Source: Calendula officinalis (Eukaryota > Streptophyta > Magnoliopsida > Asterales > Asteraceae). From it: a stretch of 64,000 nt of DNA. How positions within the stretch are numbered: the stretch's first letter is position 1; each line of letters begins with the position of its first letter. Of the stretch, positions 35,326 to 47,714 are shown one piece after another. Both the position numbers and the translations under genes were made by a program. The notes under the pieces were generated by a model, which made no database searches, had not been told where the DNA came from, and was given only the letters and a program-made list of their open reading frames with translations. The stretch spans positions 59,202,861 to 59,266,860 of the forward strand of contig OY970828.1 in assembly GCA_963853835.1 (NCBI GenBank), read 5' to 3'.

Positions 35326-37227
35326 ATGGGTTTCTCTTCTTCTATTCTCGTGAAGTATGTCCTTCTTATGTTTCTCATGGGAGTCGTTTCTGGTCAGCTT
35401 TCGACAAATTTTTATTCGAAATCTTGTCCAAATGTTTTACAAACTGTGAAATCGGCCGTTCAGTCAGCTATATCAAAAGAAACCCGAATGGGCGCTTCTC
35501 TCCTCCGTTTACACTTCCATGATTGCTTTGTCAATGTATATTTTCTTACTCGATCGCTCAAATCGTATAAATCATTAGCAACTTACTGAATTGTGATATC
35601 TTGATATAGTTTGGTCATGTCTAATGAAATACAATTACAATGTTTAGTAAATTATAAAAATTAATATGTCAAACAGAAATATAATTACCGACACACTTAG
35701 TTGTCTAGTTTTCTAGAAACCATCATTAGATATATGTTACATGGTGACACTAGCTAACAATCAATATTTTAATTTATGCATTTGACAAGTGAAGTCAACC
35801 TAACGGGCCATAATCATGTAGCAACCAATCTTTTCATAATTTTGTCCAAATCTAAGTTTAGCAATCAATTTTCTCATAATTTTTTTCTTGACTTAATCAA
35901 TTGATATATAATTTTCAGGGATGCGACGGTTCAATCCTTCTCGATGATACATCTTCTTTTACCGGCGAAAAGAGGGCGGCCCCTAACTTCAGATCGGCTA
36001 GAGGGTTTGAAGTTGTGGACAATATAAAATCAGCTGTCGAAAAAGCCTGCCCTGGTGTCGTCTCATGTGCCGATATACTAGCTATTAGTGCTAGAGACTC
36101 GGTTCAAATCGTATGTGCCTTTCGTGTTCTCCTATAAGTCCATAACAAAGTTTTCCGCGCTTTTAAGTATATTGATCAACAAATTGTCGATAATGGGTTG
36201 ACATAGTGGTAGTATTAGCTTTTAATTATGTGTTTACCTTGATTAAATAAGGTTTTATATAGTTGTGGCAATAACAAATTAATATAGTTTGTAGAGTATT
36301 AATTAATCTAGTGGTTGGACTTAATGTAGCTTGGAGGGCCTAGTTGGAATGTGAAATTAGGAAGACGTGACTCACGAACCGCAAGTCAGGGGGCAGCAAA
36401 AAATAGCATTCCTCGACCAACATCGAGCCTAAGTGCACTCATCTCGTCCTTCAGTGCTGCCGGTCTTTCTGCTAAAGACATGGTGGCTCTCTCAGGTCAA
36501 CTTCTTCTCTCTCTCCTTTGACTTACTAAACAAACCATAACAACGTACAAGAAAGTATTAGTCATTTATATAGGAAAATTGTATTACTTTCTACCTACTT
36601 AATCCTTTTAACTATAAAATAATTGACGTTTGAAACTTACTAATTACATTTTTTATGATTTCGTGTTTAATTTAAACGCTTATACTAATTATTCAAGTAA
36701 TTTAATGTAAATATTGGTAAAATTAGAAAAAAAAAATTTAACTAAAAGGTAACTGAAAGTATGAATTATGAAATAACATACAAAATAATTAAAATGTTGA
36801 ATACTCGTTTGACCCTTTGGAATTAAAAACAGGATCCCACACAATTGGGCAGGCAAGGTGCACCAATTTCCGAGCCCGAATTTACAACGAGACAAACAAT
36901 TTGGACGCTTCATTTGCCACGTCACGGCGGAGCAACTGCCCAAGAGCCACCGGCTCCGGCGACAACAATTTGGCGCCACTCGATCTTCAATCTCCGACCA
37001 CCTTCAACAACGACTATTACAAGAACTTAATCAACCAAAAGGGGTTGCTCCACTCAGATCAACAGCTGTTCAACGGTGGCTCAGCCGATTCTACCGTCAG
37101 ACAATACAGCAGCAACCCCACTCAATTTAGCTCCGATTTCGCTGCCGCCATGATCAAGATGGGTGATAATAAGCCACTAACTGGGTCCAGTGGAGAGATC
37201 AGGAAGAACTGCAGGAAGCCCAATTAA
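35326..37227 (+). CDS. Class III secretory peroxidase (PRX52/PRX4-like)
   Basis: Heme peroxidase of the cell wall/apoplast that oxidises phenolics with H2O2, as in lignin polymerisation. Four exons, 35326-35535, 35919-36110, 36330-36495 and 36833-37227, give 320 residues. The three introns sit at the classic class III positions. Signal peptide 1-23 is followed by Gln24 (mature proteins of this class often begin with pyro-Glu). Distal Arg61/His65 (LRLHFHDCF) and proximal His192 (ALSGSHTIGQ) are present, as are all eight disulfide cysteines. GCDGSILLDD (from 71) carries the calcium and heme-pocket residues. The ending KMGDNKPLTGSSGEIRKNC is close to the Arabidopsis PRX52 / PRX4 group linked to lignification. 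That subgroup call rests on remembered similarity. The gene appears intact. Confidence 0.95.
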
Positions 37228-37850
37228 GAATTTGAAGAAGTTTGGTGTTTTTCATAATTAATTTCAAGAATTGAGAGAAAAGGTGTGGATTATATGTAGA
37301 AGTGTTTTCAAGTGTTGTTTTTGAGTATCGTACTTTCTTATTTTGTCCCGAATTCCAGAAATTTGTACTTTCTCTTTGTTTTATGAAGTTTTTTGCTCGC
37401 ATAAATTATAGGATGGTCTATTTAAATTTGCCAAAAATTTTGAATTTCATTCTTTAAGTACCAAATATTACATGACTAGTCACTAATTCTGAAACTTATA
37501 ATGCATATGATCCCTAAAACCAACACTCGTTGAAATTGGTTGTTAAAGTTTGTGACATCGAGGGTAAGTTTGTCTTTTTATGTTGCACAAAACTCACCCC
37601 TCCCACCACGAGTCAATTACCAACATGTTGCTTGAGACTCAAGGAATAGGCTTGTTAAAAAGCTTGATGAGCTTGAGCCATATGCAAGTGATTTGACCTA
37701 TTTCGTGCTTGATTATACGTATATAAGTCAAATAACAGAAACCTCGTAACACAAGATAAGACTAGATAACAACTAACCCATGAATTAACAGAAACCAAAT
37801 ACTTAAATGAGGTTAAATTCCAAATTAAACACATTTGACCATTGGTTGAC
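37228..37850. other. Intergenic between two convergent genes
   Basis: 623 bp between the peroxidase stop and the ETG1 stop, which face each other. It should hold both 3' untranslated regions. Nothing else recognised. Confidence 0.6.
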
Positions 37851-40800
37851 TTATTGTAGTCTCTCTTTTCTTAATCTTTCCATTTCTTTCACCATTTGCC
37901 AATGTTCATGTGATAAACTTGTCTCACCAAAGCTAGCAGACATTAATCGCCCCATAGTAAGCCATCTGCAAAAAAGTCAACCGAGTCAAAGTTAGATTAG
38001 AAGTGTTAACAGTTAACACAACTCACTCACAAACCTATTAAAATCTTGAGTCCCCAAACTCCTATCAACTTGCCTAGCTGCAACCATATCATCTTCAACC
38101 ACCTGCCAACATTTTCATCTCTCTTTTATTCATGTCCAAAAAATCACCTATTTTGTAAATGAAGAACAAAATGTACCTTTTGCATTTCACTTCCTATGAC
38201 ATGTGGCAATAATCTAAGATTAGCCAAATACCATCTCCATGCATTCAACATTTGTTCATCAACATCAACGGGTCCCAAAGAAGACGGATGAAAAGGTAGA
38301 ACAATATCAGCTGGTAAAATGTTTGATTTTCCTTCAGAGAGAATCAGCATTTTAACATCTGCATCCATCTTCATTTTATAAAACTTAAAATCATATTCCA
38401 CCTGCCAACAAAACAAAACAAAAATTTTAAATACTCAACATAAAAAATAAATTTAGTTACAAATGTTCACAAAATACTTACATTTTGGAAATCCATTAAA
38501 GCCTTAAGCAATTGTGTATTTTCAACACCAGTACTATTTAAAGTCCCTGATTGTAACGATGTTTCATCTATTGTTAAATGTGATCCTTCTGCACATTGAA
38601 GAGCACCCGCCACAAGTCTGCAAATTAATAACATAAAAATGTTAATAATAATATTATAAGTTATAAAAATAAAATAAGTAACTGAATACCTGTTTGTTCG
38701 GTAGTCTTTTACAGGGGCAAGTGAAGCAGTGTTGAGATAATTAACTGTGAGGGAAAGACACTGAGTGAAAGGTAAAAGGTTTTTTACTGCACCGTTAATT
38801 CGGTTACCAAACACTGAAATACTTGATTTGTCAAAACTTGTAAGATTATATGACAGTTTCCCAACAGCAATTGATTCTACTCTTGAATGAACCTGTAACA
38901 ACATAATTCTTGTTATAAAGAACACAATATGTATATATATACATATATATAAATATATTGCTAACCTTTGATAAAAGATGTAATAACATAAAATGAGCAG
39001 CTAATTCGTCATCACCAAGAACTACTTTAAGATGGTGTAATAAAGATTCACGTATTCCTTTCACCAAATGTGGTTTCACCTGTAAATTCACAATAATCAA
39101 ACAATATTCAACATTTGCCAACTAATAAATCAATGATTTATTTAATTTGGGATTAATTTCACCTACCTCCAATGTTGGTGAACTAAAAATCATATCATTA
39201 TGTGAAAGCTTCCTGTGTACAATACAATGAAGACGTGGAACCTGAAAACTTATTTGTTACAAATCAAACCAAAATATATATATTTGTAAAAAGAGAAAAC
39301 GTATCAGTGAAAAAGTCAAACCTTGCTAGAAGGTAAGTTGACCGATTCCTCTTCCTCAAAACAATTTGCCAGCTCATTTTTATTATCTTTAATATCGGTG
39401 TCAAATGTAAGGACACCAATAAATTCAAACACATCATTTAGCTTCAAGTCAGACTCCGGAGAGTCGTATATCTACAAGAAATAATAAATATTTTTTTATA
39501 AGTTTGTAAATTTTATAAAATACGGGAGTTTTTAAGAGAAAAATTACCTTCACTAAACACGGGAAATTATTTCTATCAAAATCAGGCACTAAATTCATAC
39601 CACATCCTGTTTCCTTACTCATGTTCTCCAGTGGGAAAGATTCACCTTCTCGCTGTTTAAACAATTTTTTTAATAAATATATTACAATATAAATATAAAA
39701 ACAAACAATAATAATAATACTATTAACTCACCATTTTCTTTGCACGTGGTGAATTAGGAATCTCATTACCTGAGTCCTATATCATTGATATAAAAATGTT
39801 AGACAGCGTGTAAAAAGCTTTAAACTTGTTATGAAGTATACTTTAATATATATAAATACTTGACTTTTTCAATATAAAAATAAACATACTTGCATATCCA
39901 CCTCAACAGAAACAGAACAGGTGTCTCTATGTCGCTTTTCTCGGTTTGCTGATGTGGAATTTATAGTTTTCACACTCTCAGAAGTAGAATCTGCCCATGA
40001 GTTCTGGCCAGGGACCTAAAAATAAATAAATCAGAATATAAGCAAAAATATATGTAAAATGATTTTTAAAAATATGTTCTTTATTTGAATTTACAGGACT
40101 TACAGGAACACAGTAAAGTAGTCTACGTTCCCAGACACATGTGTCAGATGAAGGACCAACGGGAAATTGAGAAACATCTGAAAACTTGTTGGTATTCCAT
40201 GTTTTTTCATTCTTCATTAGATAACATAAAATTAATAATAATAATAATAATAAATAAATAAATAAATATATAATCTAGATGTTAACATACCTTATAAGCA
40301 CCAACATAGAATTCATTACCCAACATGTCTTGTATCATTCCACGAAAACGAACTAATGTGTTTGGTTGAACCGATTGAATTGTTGATGGAGTTAGTATTG
40401 GTACCTAAACATTATGATTAAATATTTGAATTTGATCAAACAGCAATTGATATGTTTTTGCTTTGGTAATTTACTGGCGATATTAGATATCAAGACAACA
40501 ATTTTACATAAATTGACTCAATTTTGTCAATAATCAAAGTTTAACTTTTATCAGAACAATATTCAAGTTCACCATTGCTAACAGTATATGGTATGAGATT
40601 GTAACAGTGACAAGTTGGAAACATAAACTCTGAATTTCTATCAGTCGTAACACGAATTAAATCTACTGAGATAATAACCCTAAATTTGGACCAGTTGAAG
40701 ATAGTTCGCAAGCTAGTTCATAAAAACCCTAACAATTTGTAAGTCAATTATCTGTATAAAATAACCTACAAGAAAGAAAAAAACAAAACAAAACCACAAA

Positions 40801-41003
40801 TATAAGCCCTAGAAACGGATATACATGTATGATACCTGATTTAGTCCGTCGTTCTCAAAAAGGAACTCCCGAAAGAGATCGGAGAGGCCCCAATCTTTCC
40901 GGTCAAGAGAAGCCGGATCTGAACCGGCGGCCACCGCCTTATCAAAGGTGAATCGGACGGCACCAAGAGGGTTCGCCAAACAGTCGTATGGACGTCCCAC
41001 CAT
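37851..41003 (-). CDS. ETG1: ETG1 / MCM-binding protein (MCMBP) homologue
   Basis: Nuclear replication factor that binds the MCM2-7 helicase and is needed for its unloading and for sister-chromatid cohesion. Fourteen exons: 40836-41003, 40291-40404, 40104-40211, 39890-40015, 39732-39776, 39548-39652, 39322-39471, 39167-39241, 38966-39079, 38690-38892, 38482-38617, 38177-38401, 38035-38102 and 37851-37965. All have GT-AG borders and the lengths sum to 1752 bp, 583 residues plus stop. This is close to the Arabidopsis protein. Diagnostic phrases: YDCLANPLGAVRFTF at the N-terminus, VRFRGMIQDMLGNEFYVGAY, WERRLLYCVP, DFELK-type boundary PESDLKLNDVFEFIGVLTFD, PRLHCIVHRKL, LLLHLLSKVHSRV, LNTASLAPVKDY, and LPADIVLPFHPS. 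The phrase SEGKSNILPADIVLP is typical. The gene appears complete. Three E2F-type sites lie just upstream. Confidence 0.95.
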
Positions 41004-41086
41004 TTCTAGATATCCCAGTTTTCTCTATAATTCGGTCTCACACACAAACACACTCGACCTGTGACTTCTGATACTTGATAGACTTG

Positions 41087-41155
41087 TTCCCGCGCTAACT
41101 CTTAAGTGGGCTTTATTTCCCGCCAATGTGTTAGGGTTACGTGGATTCCCGCGAA
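41087..41155 (-). promoter_or_regulatory. E2F-type site cluster in the ETG1 promoter
   Basis: Three matches to the E2F core within 69 bp, 84-152 bp upstream of the ETG1 start: TTCCCGCGC (41087-41095), TTTCCCGCC (41116-41124) and the palindromic TTCCCGCGAA (41146-41155). In Arabidopsis the gene was named for its control by E2F factors at the G1/S transition, so these are the likely S-phase switches. Confidence 0.85.
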
Positions 41156-41171
41156 TTTTAGCCGTTACTTC

Positions 41172-41281
41172 AGGGGGCGTTTGGTTGGGTTTATACTATC
41201 CCTGAATCTGTGATCCATCATTAAAACCCAAATATTTTCGTTGGAAATTTCTTTATTATAATCCTAATCAACCAAACACTA
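41172..41281. mobile_element. Possible short foldback MITE (~110 bp)
   Basis: GGGGGCGTTTGGTTGGG at the left; complement of the right end reads GTGTTTGGTTGATTAGG. The shared GTTTGGTTG is a common hAT/Harbinger MITE end. No clear target duplication. It sits between the ETG1 E2F sites and the Tat LTR. Confidence 0.4.
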
Positions 41282-41290
41282 TTTTAATAT

Positions 41291-41858
41291 TAATGAGGTA
41301 TACCGCGTATACCTTCCTGACCAAGTGACCGGACGCAATTCTCCTGCATAAAGGGAAGCTATGAACACAGAGGAATTGACAATCCCGAGTTTAATCCAAG
41401 CGTCGCGCGGAAACAGCGGAAAGGATACCTTCCGGGCACCATCGCAATAAATGCGACCAAGTCCCTAGGGCGGCTGTAGTGTAAAGCCCGGGTATTACCC
41501 TCCGGATCGAAGCCTCTTGCGGTGACCTAATATCCATAAGACTCGGAAAGGACCGGTCCGAAAGGTGCAGTCTCCTTTTCACGCTTAAAGAAGACTGGCT
41601 ATAAATATGATTGTCCCATGAGCAGAGGACCAAGCTTCCGGTACATTTATTACACTCATCATTTATTACTAGCATTCAATACGATTTACACCGATTACGA
41701 CCTTACGTCACTTATACATATCGATTTCTAACTTGAGCGTCGGAGTGTTCTCACGGGAAATTCCCCGGGGAGCATCTGACTAAGAGTTGCTCGGTTGTTT
41801 GCAGGATCTACGAAGGAACAGTGTTCGTCCAACCTTCCGGAGGATTCGTGAACCAACA
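41291..41858 (+). repeat. 5' LTR of the Tat-type element (568 bp)
   Basis: Begins TAATGAGG by the target-duplication criterion (TGAGG if forced to TG) and ends CCAACA. The first bases form GGTATAC-CGC-GTATACC (41297-41313), a perfect 7-bp inverted repeat. TATAAATA at 41600-41607 is the likely promoter TATA box. Confidence 0.93.
41600..41607 (+). promoter_or_regulatory. TATA box of the Tat 5' LTR
   Basis: TATAAATA in ggctataaatatgattg, about 310 bp into the LTR. The same sequence is at 63354-63361 in the 3' LTR. Confidence 0.6.
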
Positions 41859-41860
41859 TT

Positions 41861-41879
41861 TGGCGCCATCCGTGGGACC
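41861..41879 (+). other. Primer-binding site of the Tat-type element
   Basis: TGGCGCCATCCGTGGGACC starts two bases after the LTR end. TTTGGCGCCNTCNGTGGGA is the usual Tat-lineage site. The gag start codon follows only 9 bases later. Confidence 0.8.
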
Positions 41880-41888
41880 CAGAACAAA

Positions 41889-44800
41889 ATGGTCCTCGAA
41901 TCAACGCCGATAGGGGGAAATCCGCCTCTAATGCCACCAGGGGGTAATCCTACTCCTGCTTTCCCAGCTTCCGCTGTCGTCAATATTGCGGCGTGCCCTC
42001 CTCCGTCTGGATCGGGAAAAGATGATCCCACAGAGGAGGAAATTAGAGAATTTAGCTTATTCTGTAAATTCCGGAAGTTGAGAGACTTGGAGAAAAGTCG
42101 GAAACGGGCTATGGAAGGAATGAGTGGAGTCGGGAGAACTCTCACTTATTCCAGTGAAGAATCTACAGAAGGATCCACAGAAGAAGACGATAGGGAAGAA
42201 ACCCTCCAAACCCAAGGTCGTGGGTTTGGCCCAGAAGAGGAAAGAAGGCAAGGGCGAACCCCGGAGAGGAGGAGGAGAAGAACCCCGGAGGAAAACAGAG
42301 AAGGAGCCTCAGGAAGGAGGAGGGGAAGAACTCCTCCCAGAATAAGGGAACGCGCCCCAGACCGAAGGGAGCCAATAGTGGAGGAAAGAACAGGGAGCTC
42401 TGTTCAACTTCATCTTTCTGCGCCCAAGGGCTTTCGGTCTCCGTTCGTCGATGAGATAAATGAAATGCCGATCCCTCCGGGACTCAAGGGTCCCCGAGTT
42501 AAGTCGTATGACGGGACGGGAGATCCGGATGATCACGTGGCTAGCTTCCGGTGGGCCGTGAAAATGATACCGATGGACCAAAAACTGTGGTGCTTATACT
42601 TTGCAGGAACCTTGGAAGGTTCAGCCCGGTATTGGTTATCTAGTCTACCACAAAGGAGTATTGCCAGCTTCGAAGAGCTTGTTGCTCAGTTTAGCCACAG
42701 TTTTATTCAACAAAAGAAATATCAACAAAAATCCCAATCCATAATGGCGTGCAGACAGCGAGAGGGAGAATCTAACAAATCGTACTTTAAAAGGTTCAAC
42801 GAGCAGAGCCGAAAAATGCCGGTTCGGGAGGACTCCCTGATTATCGCCGCCTTCACGTATGGCCTCCGGGAGGGAGAGCTGTTTCGTGAGCTGTCAAAAA
42901 GAGATTTCGACAAGGCGGATGACATGATCGACGTGGTAAACAAGGTGTTGAAACAGGAGGAGGAAAGCGCCGAAAAGCTGCGTTTCGAGGCTCAGGAAAA
43001 AAAGAACGCGGGCGGATCAAGTTCATATAAAGGAGGAGATAAAGGGAAGGGCTCTGTCAAGCCTGGCTTCCCCGGAAGATCGCCAGGCAAACCGAGAATC
43101 CCGGAAGGGAGGTTCCAAGGTGACAGATACAGCCCGTACCGTCCGGAAATCTATGCTACCACCGAAGCCCGAAAGGTTGAAGGAAGAATAATGAAGAAGA
43201 AGTACCCAAGAGATCCTAACGCTTATTGCGACTTTCATAAAATCATGGGTCATACCACCGCAACCTGCGAAAGCTATAAGAGGGAAAAGGAAGCGCAGAG
43301 AAAGGAGAAAACCGAAGCCAACATAGTTGAGCCTAAGAAGGAGACGGCTGCTTACAACAACAAAATCTTCGCAATCGATGAAGAACCATCATCATTCCTC
43401 CTTGGGAAGAGGAAGGGAGGAGTTGTCGAGTTCGGGAGGGGGGAACCCGTCCCGGACGGATATGTCGGGACGGAGCCGTTGGTCATCTTTGGAATAGTGG
43501 CCAAGACGATGGTTCGTAGAATCTATGTCGATGGCGGGAGTTCCGCCAACGTCATGGACAGTCATTGCTTCGACAAGTTTTCCCCCGATATCCGAGCTCT
43601 CCTTAAGCCGGCCAAGTCTCCTGTCGTCGGGTTCTCCGGACAGTCCGTTTGGCCTAGGTGAAAGATTCACCTGCCCCTCATGCTGGCCGATTGGGAAAGT
43701 CCCAATAGTAAAACGATTTTGGCAGAATTTATCATCATCGAAGCACCTTCCCGATACAATGCCATTCTGGGAAGAACGGGGATGTGGCAACTTCAAGCAA
43801 TCGCATCCACGATACATGGTCTGTTAAAATTTCCTTCCGGCCGGGGGGTGATCACCGTCCGAAGCATGCCCATGCCTCCGTCAAAATGCAACAGTATCAC
43901 ACATCAAGATAGTTGGACGGAACAGGAAGAAGTGCAGGTGGTAATCAACTCTGAACATCCGGATATTCCCGTTCGGATAGGAAGAGGTTTACCTCAATCA
44001 CTGAGGAATGAGCTGGAAGCCTTGCTGAAAAAGTATCGAAAAGTGTTCGCATGGGCTCCCGGAGACATGACCGGGGTGTCCCGAGAGGTAGCTGAGCACA
44101 GGCTCATGATCAACCCAAGCTTCCCTCCGGTGAAGCAAACAAAGAGGAGGATGGCGGCCGAACGGAACAAAGTGGTTAATGAAGAGGTGCAAAGTTTGGT
44201 AGAAGCAGGGGTGCTACGGAGTGCTCAGTATCCTGAATGGATTGCTAACCCGGTCCTGGTCAAGAAAACTGACGGGTCCATGCGCATGTGTGTTGATTTT
44301 AAAGACCTCAACAAAGCTTGCCCGAAGGACAGTTACCCCCTTCCGGAGATTGAACAGAAGGTGGAATCCTTAGGCGGGTACCGGTGGAAATCCTTTCTGG
44401 ACGCCTACAAAGGGTACCATCAGGTTCAGATGGCTCGGGAGGATGAGGAGAAAACCGCGTTCCATACAGAAAAGGGAACCTTCTGCTATGTCAAAATGCC
44501 TTTCGGCCTCCGGAATGCAGGAGCTACCTATCAACGTTTGGTTGACAAGGCGTTCGAAAAGCAAATAGGGAGGAACTTGGAGGTGTACGTTGATGATATG
44601 GTTATCAAAAGTAGAGGTGACTCAGATCTGATCAAAGATACGGAGGAGACACTGATGCAGCTTTCGAAAATTAACATGAAGCTGAATCCAAAGAAGTGTT
44701 CTTTCGGAATGAGTAAAGGCAAGTTTCTGGGGCATGTGGTAACGAACGAAGGGATCGAAGCTAACCCCGATAAGGTGGGGGGATTGCTACAGATGCACAT

Positions 44801-47177
44801 CCCCCGGACGGTGAAAGATGTGCAAAGTCTGAACGGAAAGTTAGCTGCGTTGGGACGTTTTCTTGCTAAGTCGGCAGAAAAATCCATCCCTTTCTTCAAG
44901 GTGTTGCACGGATGCACGAAGAAAGGGGAAGTGGACTGGACGGAAGAAGCCACAGAAGCTTTCGAAAAACTCAAACAACATCTGAGGGACCTTCCCACCA
45001 TGGCTAGCCCCGTACCTGGAGAATCGTTGGTAATGTACCTTTCTACTAACAGGGAAGCAATCAGCTCCGTACTCATCGCTGAAAGGAGCAAGAAACAAGT
45101 GCCCGTTTATTTCGTTAGTCGAACATTACAAGGGGCGGAGTTTAACTATTCAATAATTGAAAAGCTGATACTAGCTTTGGTTTATGCGGTCCGACGTTTG
45201 AAGCGATACTTTCAGGCTCATTCGGTGACCGTCTTGACTAACCAGCCGGTGAAAAACATACTCCTGCAGCCAGAACGATCGGGACGAATGACAAAGTGGG
45301 CAATCGAGTTGGGCGAGTACGATATCACGTTCAAACCTAGGCCTAGTATCAAGGGTCAGGCGCTAGCAGACTTCCTGGTCGAGATGCCTGATGATGAAAG
45401 GGTCTTAACAATCGAAGAGAAAGAAGGCTCGGTAACAAGGGCAAGCAGGACAGATCCATCCGTCTGGCAGATGTATACGTATGGAGCTGCCGGAACGGAT
45501 GGATGTGGAGCAGGAGTAGTATTGATCGGGCCAAACGACGAAAGGGTTACCTACGCCTTGCGATTCGATTTCGTTTGTTCAAACAACGAGGCCGAATATG
45601 AGGCACTTTTAGCGGGTTTAGGCCTAGCCAAGAGCCTCGAGATCCGGAAGATGGAAGCTTTCGCAGACTCAATGTTGATCGTCAATCAGGTCAAAGGATC
45701 TTATGAAGCGAAGGAAGTTCACATGAAGCGGTACCTGGATCGAGTTCGAACACAGGTGAGTTGGTTCGATAGTTTTGAGATCACACAGATCCCTCGAACT
45801 AAAAATAAGGAGGCCGATGCCCTTAGCAAATTAGCGGCAATGTTATATCACCATCTCACAAAGAAAGTGCTGGTGGAAGTGTTGTCAAAAAGGAGCATCG
45901 AGAAGGAAGAAGAGGTGGCAGAAATAAGCAGTGATGAAAACTGTTGGATGACCCCTTTTCGGTTGTACTTGGGGGAGGGGTTGTTGCCGACCGGAACGAG
46001 GGAAGCCCGGAAGGTAAGGATGAATGCTGGAAGGTACGTTCTCAAGAATAATGTCCTATATCGAAAGGGGTACTCTACCCCTTGGTTAAGATGTTTGGGG
46101 AATAATGAAGCCAAGGAGGCTATAAAGGAAATCCATGAAGGATTGTGCGGGTCGCATTCAGGGGCTAGGTCATTAACGCAGAAGCTAATTCGAATGGGTT
46201 ACTTTTGGCCATGCATGTCCAAGGATGCTCATCAATACGTGCAAAAGTGTGAGGGGTGCCAAGCCTATTCGAACGTTCCGAATGTGCCTTCCGTTAACTT
46301 GACCAGCATACACAGCCCTTGGCCTTTCTGTCAGTGGGGGATTGATATTGTGGGGCCATTCCCTAAAGCTCCCGGAGGGCTACGCTTCTTGGTGGTGGCT
46401 ATTGATTACTTTACGAAATGGGTGGAGGCCAAGCCCTTAGCGTGTATCTCTGGGGCTAACATTGTTAAGTTTGTATGGCAGCAGATCGTGTGTCGCTTTG
46501 GCCTTCCGCATACCATCGTGAGTGATAACGGGAAGCAGTTTGCCAATAATCCGTTCAAGAAATGGTGTACTAAACTAAGTATACACCAAAACTTCACATC
46601 CGTAGCCCACCCGCAGGCCAACGGTCAGACGGAAGTCACTAACAGAACGATAGTAAAAGGGATTAAAACTCGCCTGAGCAGAACAGGAGGCAGTTGGGCG
46701 GACGAATTACAGAGCGTGTTATGGTCCTACCGAACGACGGTCCGAAGGGGAACACAGGAAACTCCGTATAGCTTGGTATACGGTTCCGAGGCCGTGATAC
46801 CGTTGGAAGTTATCATCCCTTCGTCAAGGGTTGAGAACTTTCATCTGGGAGAAAATGAAGAAGTACTACGACATAACCTGGACATCATAGACGAACGGCG
46901 CGAAAACGCTGCGTTAAGGCAAGCGGCGTACAAGTCTATGACGGAAGGTTACTATAACAAGAAGGTTCGGGGGACAGCATGCAAGGTAGGCGATCTGGTT
47001 TTGCGCAAGAATGAAGCGAGCCTCCAGTACAAACCGGGAAAGTTGTGCCCCACCTGGGAAGGTCCATACAAGGTTAAAGAAGCAAGGAGAAACGGTTCCT
47101 ATGTTTTGGAAACAATGGACGGTTCGTTTGTTCCACGCACATGGAACATGCGAAATCTGCGGAAGTTTCATTTTTAA
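41889..47177 (+). pseudogene. Tat-type gag-pol polyprotein with one in-frame TGA
   Basis: One frame of 1763 codons interrupted only by TGA at 43659-43661, between protease and reverse transcriptase. Order (codons from ATG 41889): Arg/Glu-rich region (85-175), gag core (about 215-370), CDFHKIMGHTTATC zinc-knuckle-like motif (about 445), protease with VDGGSS (about 548), RT with YVDDMV (about 900), a degenerate first RNase H (about 1045-1165), a second archaeal-type RNase H (about 1190-1320), integrase HHCC (about 1415-1465) and D,D,E core ending at about 1605. The second RNase H has TYGA (45477-45485) where the family has VDGA, so its first catalytic Asp is Tyr. The ATG at 41889 is the first after the primer-binding site. 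The open frame extends back into the LTR but that part is not gag. TGA could be a mutation or a read-through site. Confidence 0.9.
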
Positions 47178-47714
47178 TTTAGCTTGTTTCTGCATTTCAA
47201 TCGATAATCTTTTGGCACGAATGCTGTTCGGATTAGTAGTTTGGCTTTCCACTACTAAAGTATTAGGAGTTATGAATGATTAATGAAATATCTTCCGAGC
47301 AAGTTTTCTTTTCCTTCAAAACTTCCTAAGTAAATAAACTTAAACGTTTGAACGAACGGGTAGCTTTCTTACGAAAGAAAGACACCTAGAGAATTATACG
47401 AACGATTAAATCGACGAAACAAACATGCATGTATAGGTAAGGTTAGGGAGCGATATTCCCTATTCCAATTCTATGGGGGACGCCTCATTAGATAATTACG
47501 ACCTATTCAAATAAAAACGAACATACGTAGCAATGTATAAACGAATGCAGTAAAAAATAAGCAAACACGACAAGCAATTAAAGTCAAGATCACCAAATTC
47601 AAAAGGCGGAGGAATTATCCGTTACAAGTAAAACGCCAAGAAGGCAAAACAGAATATCACCAACATTCTACGAGTGGGTTAACAAAAGATTACAAAAAGC
47701 AAATAAACGAACAA
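47178..47714. other. Spacer between pol and the antisense gene of the Tat element
   Basis: 537 bp without coding sequence. The plus-strand pol and the minus-strand gene end here facing each other, so it should contain both 3' ends. Confidence 0.6.

Noticed and set aside
41393..41675. Minus-strand frame in the Tat 5' LTR
   Set aside because: LTR sequence, no domain; the 3' LTR copy is broken by the 1- and 3-bp indels.
42057..42375. Minus-strand frames in Tat gag
   Set aside because: Shadows of the purine-rich Arg/Glu segment of gag.
44531..45091. 186-codon minus-strand frame in Tat pol
   Set aside because: Antisense shadow of the RT/RNase H region; no start context, splice signals or domain.
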